Shown here one piece after another: positions 31,159-36,009 of a stretch of DNA of 36,009 nt (position 1 is the stretch's first letter; the number at the start of each line of letters is the position of its first letter). A program made the translations under genes and the position numbers. The notes under the pieces are model-generated. The model searched no databases. It was not told where the DNA came from and saw only the letters and a list, made by a program, of their open reading frames with translations. The stretch is from assembly GCF_002760435.1 (NCBI RefSeq), contig NZ_AUUU01000074.1, forward strand, positions 1 to 36,009. The letters run 5' to 3'. The DNA comes from Clostridium sp. LS (lineage in GTDB: Bacteria > Bacillota > Clostridia > Clostridiales > Clostridiaceae).

Positions 31159-32982
31159 ATGAGTATTAATAGAGAGATTATCAAAGTATATGATATGACA
31201 TGTACTTCCTGTGAGAGCAGGGTGGAAAAAGCGTTAAAGAAAGTTAATGGAGTTGTAAATGCAATGGCAAGCTATAGTGCTGCTCAAGTAATTGTTGAAT
31301 ATGATAGTGAACTTTGCACTAGAATACAACTTAATGAGGCCATAAATAAAGCAGGTTATAGTACAAAAGGTTCAAGCAGCATAAAGTTTGCAGGCTTTTT
31401 AGTAATAGTTGCAGCTGTTTTACTTCTTGGTAATTCTACTGCAGGTTTTGATATGAGCGCTAAGCTAAATAATGCATCTTATGTAGTACTATTTGTAGTT
31501 GGTATGCTTACCTCCATCCATTGTGTAGGTATGTGTGGTGGAATAATGCTTACTCAAAGTTTATCTAAAAATAATATCTTAATTGAAAATCAGAGTAAGC
31601 TAAAAAATTTAATGCCATCAATTTTATATAATGCTGGAAGAGTAACGTCCTACACAATTATAGGTGGAATTGTAGGAGCTTTAGGTTCAGTATTATCATT
31701 ATCGCTAAATGTGAAAGCAGGACTTCAAATTTTTGCGGGAATATTTATGGTAATAATGGGTTTAAATATGGCTGGTTTATCTTTATTTAGAAAGTTCAAT
31801 ATTAAACTGCCATGGTCTTCTTGTAATATAAAAAATAAACCTAAGGCACCTTTTCTAGTTGGAATATTAAATGGATTAATGCCTTGTGGGCCATTACAAA
31901 CCATGCAGCTTTATGCATTAGGGACTGGTAGTGCTATAAATGGCGCTGTATCAATGTTTCTATTTTCTTTAGGAACAGTTCCTTTAATGTTAGTATTTGG
32001 AGCAATATCAGGCTTATTAAGTAAAGGGTATACAAAGCAATTATTAAAATTTAGTGGAATATTAGTTGTAATACTAGGTTTAATAATGGGAAATAGAGGT
32101 CTAGCTCTCGCGGGTGTTGGAGTGCCTAATGCCAGCACTTTAGTACAAAATCTATCAGGTACTCAAGCTAGTGCATCTCAAGCAAATATAGGTAAAGCAA
32201 CTATAGAAAATGGAGTTCAAATAATTAAGATGACTGCAGATAATAATGGTTATACTCCTAATGCTTTTTATGTTCAAAAAGGTATACCTGTTAAATGGAT
32301 TATTACAGGAAGCCAAATTAATTCTTGTAATAATGCTGTAGTAGTTCCATCTCTTAATATACAAAAAACTTTAAAATCTGGTGAGAATACAATAGAATTT
32401 ACACCAAAAGATGGGGATATAAATTTTAGCTGTTGGATGGGGATGATAAGAGGAGTAATTAAAGTTACAGATAATCTTGATTCAGTAGATACATCAAAAG
32501 CAGATTCATCAATTCCAGCACCAAGCAGCGGAATGAGCTGCTGCAAAGGCGGAACAGCAGGTTCAGCCGCAGCACAAACACCAAGTATCTATGGTAATGA
32601 TTTAAGTAAGGTTTCTACAGATAGGTTAATTAAAAAAGCAAATATTTCTGCAGACAGTCAGACTTTAAATATAAAGGGAACTGGTTATGAGTTTGAGCCT
32701 CTTGTTATAGTATTGCAAAAAGGAATAAAAACAAATCTATCAATAGATTTAAGTGCATTTGATGATGCTGATGATAAATTTACTATATTAAATGGTGATA
32801 ACGATAATGTGGTAACTAATTTCAATGGAAAAAAAGGTGTTGTTAATGTTGAATTTAATATACCTAATAGCGGAACATATCTTATTGTAAAAGATAATGT
32901 AATTGTAACTGGCATTGAAGTTGCTGATTCATTAAAAACTGTAAACTTAGAAGATGTTCGAAAAAAATTTATTAATGAATAA
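31159..32982 (+). CDS. HMA - SafE/TauE-like membrane - cupredoxin fusion protein, copper-type
   Basis: A protein of 607 residues. The ATG at 31159 is chosen because GGAGGGG precedes it; an ATG at 31129 lacks a site. Residues 5-68 are an HMA domain with M13-T-C15-T-S-C18. Residues ~75-335 are a six- or seven-helix SafE/TauE-type (UreH-like) domain with H121-C-V-G-M-C126-G-G and LNGLMPCGPLQTMQ. Residues ~350-440 form a cupredoxin-like domain with NSCNNAV and FSCWMGMIRG as likely Cu ligands. A linker with CC precedes a second, ligand-poor beta domain. Such proteins are linked to copper handling or cytochrome oxidase-type maturation. It follows the two-component pair by 88 bp, suggesting one regulatory unit. 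Confidence 0.9.
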   Translation: MSINREIIKVYDMTCTSCESRVEKALKKVNGVVNAMASYSAAQVIVEYDSELCTRIQLNEAINKAGYSTKGSSSIKFAGFLVIVAAVLLLGNSTAGFDMSAKLNNASYVVLFVVGMLTSIHCVGMCGGIMLTQSLSKNNILIENQSKLKNLMPSILYNAGRVTSYTIIGGIVGALGSVLSLSLNVKAGLQIFAGIFMVIMGLNMAGLSLFRKFNIKLPWSSCNIKNKPKAPFLVGILNGLMPCGPLQTMQLYALGTGSAINGAVSMFLFSLGTVPLMLVFGAISGLLSKGYTKQLLKFSGILVVILGLIMGNRGLALAGVGVPNASTLVQNLSGTQASASQANIGKATIENGVQIIKMTADNNGYTPNAFYVQKGIPVKWIITGSQINSCNNAVVVPSLNIQKTLKSGENTIEFTPKDGDINFSCWMGMIRGVIKVTDNLDSVDTSKADSSIPAPSSGMSCCKGGTAGSAAAQTPSIYGNDLSKVSTDRLIKKANISADSQTLNIKGTGYEFEPLVIVLQKGIKTNLSIDLSAFDDADDKFTILNGDNDNVVTNFNGKKGVVNVEFNIPNSGTYLIVKDNVIVTGIEVADSLKTVNLEDVRKKFINE

Positions 32983-32996
32983 AGTTAATTTGATTT

Positions 32997-33023
32997 AGGG
33001 TATGCAAGATGCATGCCCTTTTT
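32997..33023 (+). terminator. Terminator after the copper-type gene
   Basis: AGGGTATGCA / TGCATGCCCT (one wobble), 3-nt loop, T5. Confidence 0.88.
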
Positions 33024-33115
33024 AGTTTCAGTAATTTAAATTTTTGTTTTTAAGAAACTAATGTAATATTAAATTAAAGGCTTAAAAATTTAAAAGTCAT
33101 ATATTTTATTGATTA

Positions 33116-33167
33116 TGCAATATTGCAATGATATATTATAAAATTAGATAGCAATATATCTAATTTT
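33116..33167 (+). promoter_or_regulatory. Palindrome and hairpin in the cobJ leader
   Basis: TGCAATATTGCA (33116-33127) is a perfect palindrome that could be an operator. It is followed by an 11-bp stem AAAATTAGATA / TATCTAATTTT (33140-33167) with a 6-nt loop, a possible attenuator. No cobalamin-riboswitch landmarks are visible. Confidence 0.4.
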
Positions 33168-33207
33168 ATTCGAAGGATAAAAATAAAATGAAAGAGGCTG
33201 ATTTATA

Positions 33208-33930
33208 ATGGGAAAACTAAGAGTTATAGGAATTGGACCAGGAAGTATAGAAAATATGAGTTTAAGAGCCTTAAAGGCAATTGAAGATAGTGATGTTATT
33301 GTGGGATATACAAAGTATATTGATATGATAAAGGAGTTAGTAAAAGGTAAAGAATTGTATTCAACAGGAATGAAGGGAGAAGAGGATAGGTGCAGGGAAG
33401 CATTGAGTTTATGTAAAGATAAAAATGTTGCACTAATAAGTACTGGAGATGCTGGTATTTATGGAATGGCTGGCTTAATCCTTGAGCTTAGAAAAGATGA
33501 GGATGTTGAAATAATCCCTGGAATAACTGCAAGCAGTGCCGCAGGTTCTATAATTGGAGCTCCGCTTATGCATGATAATTGTAATATTAGTTTAAGTGAT
33601 TTAATGACTCCTTATGAAGATATAAAAAAGAGAGTAAAACTGGCTGCAGAAGGGGATTTTGTAATATCATTATACAATCCTAAAAGTAAAGGGAGACCAG
33701 ATTATTTAAAGGAATGCATTGATATAATTAAAAAGTTTAGAAAAGATAACACACCTGTGGCGGTAGTTAGACATGCTCTTAGAGATGGTCAAAGCTATAG
33801 CTTGTTTACGATTAGCAATTTTGATCCTGAAATAGTTGATATGATGTCAATTGTAATTATAGGAAATTCAAAAAGTTATTATAAAGGCGATAAATTTATT
33901 ACACCAAGAGGATATGAAAATAAGAGGTAA
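33208..33930 (+). CDS. cobJ: Precorrin-3B C17-methyltransferase
   Basis: A protein of 240 residues; ATG behind AAAGAGG. The SAM-dependent tetrapyrrole methylase signature is complete: GIGPGSIENMSLRALKAIEDSD, then ALISTGDAGIYGMAGL, the ITASSAAGSIIGAPLMHDNCNISLSDLMTPYE block typical of CobJ/CbiH, and SLYNPKSKGRPDYL. It carries out ring contraction with C17 methylation in anaerobic (and aerobic) cobalamin synthesis. Clostridia use the anaerobic route, where it acts as CbiH. Only cobK follows; the rest of the pathway must be elsewhere in the genome. Confidence 0.93.
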   Translation: MGKLRVIGIGPGSIENMSLRALKAIEDSDVIVGYTKYIDMIKELVKGKELYSTGMKGEEDRCREALSLCKDKNVALISTGDAGIYGMAGLILELRKDEDVEIIPGITASSAAGSIIGAPLMHDNCNISLSDLMTPYEDIKKRVKLAAEGDFVISLYNPKSKGRPDYLKECIDIIKKFRKDNTPVAVVRHALRDGQSYSLFTISNFDPEIVDMMSIVIIGNSKSYYKGDKFITPRGYENKR

Positions 33931-33932
33931 AC

Positions 33933-34703
33933 ATGATTGGATTTATATTAGGAACTTCTGAAGGAAGAAAAATTTTAGAATTAATTAATAAATATACTAA
34001 TGATATTGCAGTTTCAACAGCAACAAGTTATGGTGGAAAGCTCCTTGAAGAATTTAATATAAAAGTTTTAAATACAAAGCCTTTAGGTAAAGCTGAAATG
34101 TTAAACTGGCTAAATTTGAATCAAATTAATGTTTTGATTGATGCATCCCATCCATATGCAAAGGAAGTTACGAGGATTGCTTTAGAGTGTACAGAGGAAT
34201 TAAAAATTAAGTATATAAGATATGAAAGAAAAGGTTCATTAGAGAATATTAAAGATGAAGATATACTTAGAGTTCAAAATTATGATGAGGCTATTGAACT
34301 TATTAAGAATATAGATGGGAATATTTTAAACACAACTGGTGGAAATAATGTTTCTAAATTTTTAAATTTGGATTTTAAATATAGAGTTATACATAGAATT
34401 TTGCCCATGCCAAAGGTGTTATCTAAAATAGTTGAGGAAGGAATTAATATTAAGGATATTATAGCACTTCAAGGCCCGATATCTTATGAACTAGAAAAAG
34501 CTTTTATTCATCAATATAACATTAAAGCTATTTTAACTAAAGATAGCGGTAAAGAAGGCGGGGTTCTGGAAAAACTAAGGGCAGTGCAGGAATGTAAAAT
34601 TAAATTAATTGTACTAGAAAAACCAATATTTAAATATGATCTAGAGTTTAGCGATGAAGAAAACTTAGTAAAGTACATAGTAAAAGAATATAATCTAATT
34701 TAA
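33933..34703 (+). CDS. cobK: Precorrin-6A (cobalt-precorrin-6A) reductase
   Basis: A protein of 256 residues starting 2 bp after cobJ, with AAGAGGT overlapping the cobJ end as ribosome site. Family blocks are present: GFILGTSEGRKIL, VLIDASHPYAKEVTRIA, YIRYERKG, ILNTTGGNNV, RILPMPKVL and LTKDSGKEGGVLEKL. The enzyme reduces the macrocycle double bond with NAD(P)H in the cobalamin pathway, next to CobJ's step. The two genes form a tight operon. Confidence 0.93.
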   Translation: MIGFILGTSEGRKILELINKYTNDIAVSTATSYGGKLLEEFNIKVLNTKPLGKAEMLNWLNLNQINVLIDASHPYAKEVTRIALECTEELKIKYIRYERKGSLENIKDEDILRVQNYDEAIELIKNIDGNILNTTGGNNVSKFLNLDFKYRVIHRILPMPKVLSKIVEEGINIKDIIALQGPISYELEKAFIHQYNIKAILTKDSGKEGGVLEKLRAVQECKIKLIVLEKPIFKYDLEFSDEENLVKYIVKEYNLI

Positions 34704-34731
34704 ATATACTTTAATTATAAGGAGTATTTAT

Positions 34732-35322
34732 ATGGAAAATGATGAAATGCTGTCTTTTTATGATGATAAGTTAAATTATGTTGGTATATCAACACGTTCT
34801 GAAATCCATTCAAAAGGATTACTACATCAAGTAGTACATTGCTGGATTGTAGATGATTCATGTAATGAGAAGTGGATTTATTTTCAGCAAAGATCATATA
34901 AGAAAAAAGATTTTCCAGGATTATATGATATTTCGGCTGCAGGTCATATTGATATTGGAGAAGATATTGAAAATGCCATAAAGCGTGAAGTAATAGAGGA
35001 GATTGGTCTAGATATTGATACCAAAAAGCTAAAATATATAGGTAATATCAGAGAAGAAAGACGGTTGAGCAATTTTCATAATAATGAATTATGTCATTTA
35101 TATTTATATAATATTAAGAATCCTAAATTTATTTTTGGAGATGAAGTGGAAAAGATGGTTAAGATATCATTGGATGAGTTTAAGAGATATGTTTTAGGGA
35201 ATACTAATAGTATGATAGCTTTTTCTTTGGATAATAAGTACAAATTTGAATTAAAACGTGAAGAATTTTGTATTCATGAAAGAGATTATTTGGAAGTGAT
35301 AATGAATTTTATAGGAAAATAA
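34732..35322 (+). CDS. NUDIX hydrolase
   Basis: A protein of 196 residues; ATG behind AAGGAG. The Nudix box is perfect: G71-x5-E77-x7-R85-E86-V-x-E89-E90-x-G92-L. Preceding SFYDDKLNYVGISTRSEIHSKGLLHQVVHCWIV and FQQRSYKKKDFPGLYDISAAGH match the group annotated as isopentenyl-diphosphate isomerase-like or YfcD-like Nudix proteins. Substrate unknown. It follows cobK by 28 bp on the same strand, possibly by read-through. Confidence 0.93.
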   Translation: MENDEMLSFYDDKLNYVGISTRSEIHSKGLLHQVVHCWIVDDSCNEKWIYFQQRSYKKKDFPGLYDISAAGHIDIGEDIENAIKREVIEEIGLDIDTKKLKYIGNIREERRLSNFHNNELCHLYLYNIKNPKFIFGDEVEKMVKISLDEFKRYVLGNTNSMIAFSLDNKYKFELKREEFCIHERDYLEVIMNFIGK

Positions 35323-35395
35323 TTATTGATTAAATTATCTTATTAAAATATAATCAAAATAAAGAAAATTATTCTAATCGAAGGGAGTTAAAGTA

Positions 35396-35575
35396 ATGAG
35401 CGTTAAAGAAAAAGTTTTAGAAGTTATGAAAGAAGCAGGAAAACCAGTAAGTGCAGGTGAAGTTGAAAAATTATCTGGATTAGATCGTAAGGAAATTGAT
35501 AATGCATTTAAAGAACTAAAAAAAGAAAATGCAATTATATCACCGGTTCGCTGCAAATGGGAACCTGCGAAGTAA
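35396..35575 (+). CDS. Small winged-helix protein (59 residues)
   Basis: A short gene starting with ATG behind AAGGGAG (7 nt gap). The product begins MSVKEKVLEVMKEAGKPVSA, continues with GEVEKLSGLDRKEIDNAFKE and ends ISPVRCKWEPAK. The helix-turn-helix is clear and the form is that of a clostridial family annotated as transcriptional regulators or MarR-like peptides. It lacks any ligand domain. It may bind DNA or act as a partner; function unknown. A very long inverted repeat begins 6 bp after the stop. Confidence 0.88.
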   Translation: MSVKEKVLEVMKEAGKPVSAGEVEKLSGLDRKEIDNAFKELKKENAIISPVRCKWEPAK

Positions 35576-35581
35576 TATTTA

Positions 35582-35800
35582 TGGTGCAACTAGCCGAAAG
35601 AAAGGGTATTCTATTGCTCGGTTGCTAGAGAATATAGCTATGGATTTCTAACAGCATAAGTTGTACCATTTCTGCATGTTCCTGAGGCAAGCTCAGGACA
35701 AGCAAGAATGGTACAACTTATACTGAAGAAATACCTATAGCTATATTCTCAATGCAACACTGCGCAAAAGAATACCCTTTCTTTCTGGTTAGATAGTACT
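35582..35800. repeat. ~215-nt imperfect inverted repeat, MITE-like or structured RNA
   Basis: Paired blocks from outside in: GAAAGAAAGGGTATTCT (35596-35612) with 35769-35785; GAGAATATAGCTAT (35628-35641) with 35737-35750; ATTTCT with AGAAAT; ATAAGTTGTACCATT (35656-35670) with 35707-35721; and CCTGAG / CTCAGG (35681-35697) around a 5-nt loop. The outer ends ATATTTAT...CTAGCC and GGTTAGATAG...ATAAATAT also pair partly. The order of paired and bulged blocks is symmetrical about position 35689. Confidence 0.85.
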
Positions 35801-36009
35801 AATAAATATATTTTCTATATTATCGTGTATTTAGCACATATAGGCACTCACATTATAATTTGATTTATTGTATAAGTAACTTACATATTTAATAAATCTT
35901 TATATGGATATCTTCACCAGAAATAATAAATATTCTTATGAAGAAGGCATTTAAAAATGAGCTGTTAAAGGCTCTTAAGCAGAGAACCCAAATCTATGAT
36001 TTGGCGTGA
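35801..36009. other. AT-rich end of the window, no supported gene
   Basis: Nothing certain. A 23-codon frame (ATG at 35938 to TGA at 36007) reads MKKAFKNELLKALKQR then TQIYDLA, without a ribosome site; it could be the tail of a broken gene. Confidence 0.3.

Noticed and set aside
33025..33207. Cobalamin riboswitch before cobJ
   Set aside because: The B12-box-like conserved core is not visible in this short AT-rich leader.
35938..36009. 23-codon frame ending exactly at the window end
   Set aside because: No ribosome site and no recognisable family; kept only as a note on the last stretch.
1..36009. CRISPR arrays, tRNA genes and insertion sequences
   Set aside because: No regularly spaced direct repeats, no cloverleaf sequences and no transposase-like frame were seen on either strand.

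Overview
The window is AT-rich DNA with GGAGG-type ribosome sites, frequent TTG/GTG starts and AT-rich codons, which fits a low-GC Firmicute, most likely Clostridium sensu stricto. The species cannot be fixed from the sequence. Most genes are intact and punctuated by clear intrinsic terminators. A few (an AraC regulator at 16626-17591 and an SDR at 19821-20711) are visibly GC-richer and look acquired. Many starts are placed at an internal ATG, GTG or TTG behind a good Shine-Dalgarno site rather than at the longest reading frame.

Layout. 1-2057: end of menG, a possible nuclease of unknown family and a frameshifted Abi-like remnant. 2147-7541: metal-flavoured genes: a DMT transporter with a 63-residue His-rich tail, a yybP-ykoY-type Mn2+ riboswitch in front of a GDT1/TMEM165 Mn2+ exporter, a DUF2935 protein, two convergent His-rich YmaF proteins, a 23-residue Cys/Arg-rich micropeptide and a tiny kinase-like protein. 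7934-8330: two decayed fragments. 8392-11108: an iron module, FTR1 permease plus a lipoprotein that share a repeated helical domain. 11251-13426: a FAD oxidoreductase with a Rieske domain and a DUF1259 protein. 13540-15356: a MarR regulator with an apparently leaderless promoter built over a palindrome, followed by a second copy of the operator core, a Cys-rich protein and three BFD-type [2Fe-2S] domains in two genes.

15654-25069: redox and regulatory genes: EFR1 ferredoxin/flavodoxin, AraC, a truncated epimerase, a ferredoxin-nitroreductase, two iron-sulfur flavoprotein-like FMN reductases, an SDR, TetR and MmyB-type regulators, an acyltransferase and a GNAT. The nitroreductase and SDR promoters, about 2.8 kb apart and facing each other, share the same promoter with two copies of GTTACA-N12-TGTAAY at the same spacing; this is the strongest sign of an undescribed regulon here.

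25070-36009: MBL-fold hydrolase, RidA, a 2TM/beta-rich membrane protein, a phage replisome-organiser remnant, a two-component system followed by an HMA-SafE-cupredoxin copper-type protein, cobJ-cobK, a NUDIX hydrolase, a 59-residue winged-helix protein and a ~215-nt imperfect inverted repeat. No tRNA, rRNA, CRISPR array or intact transposase gene was seen.
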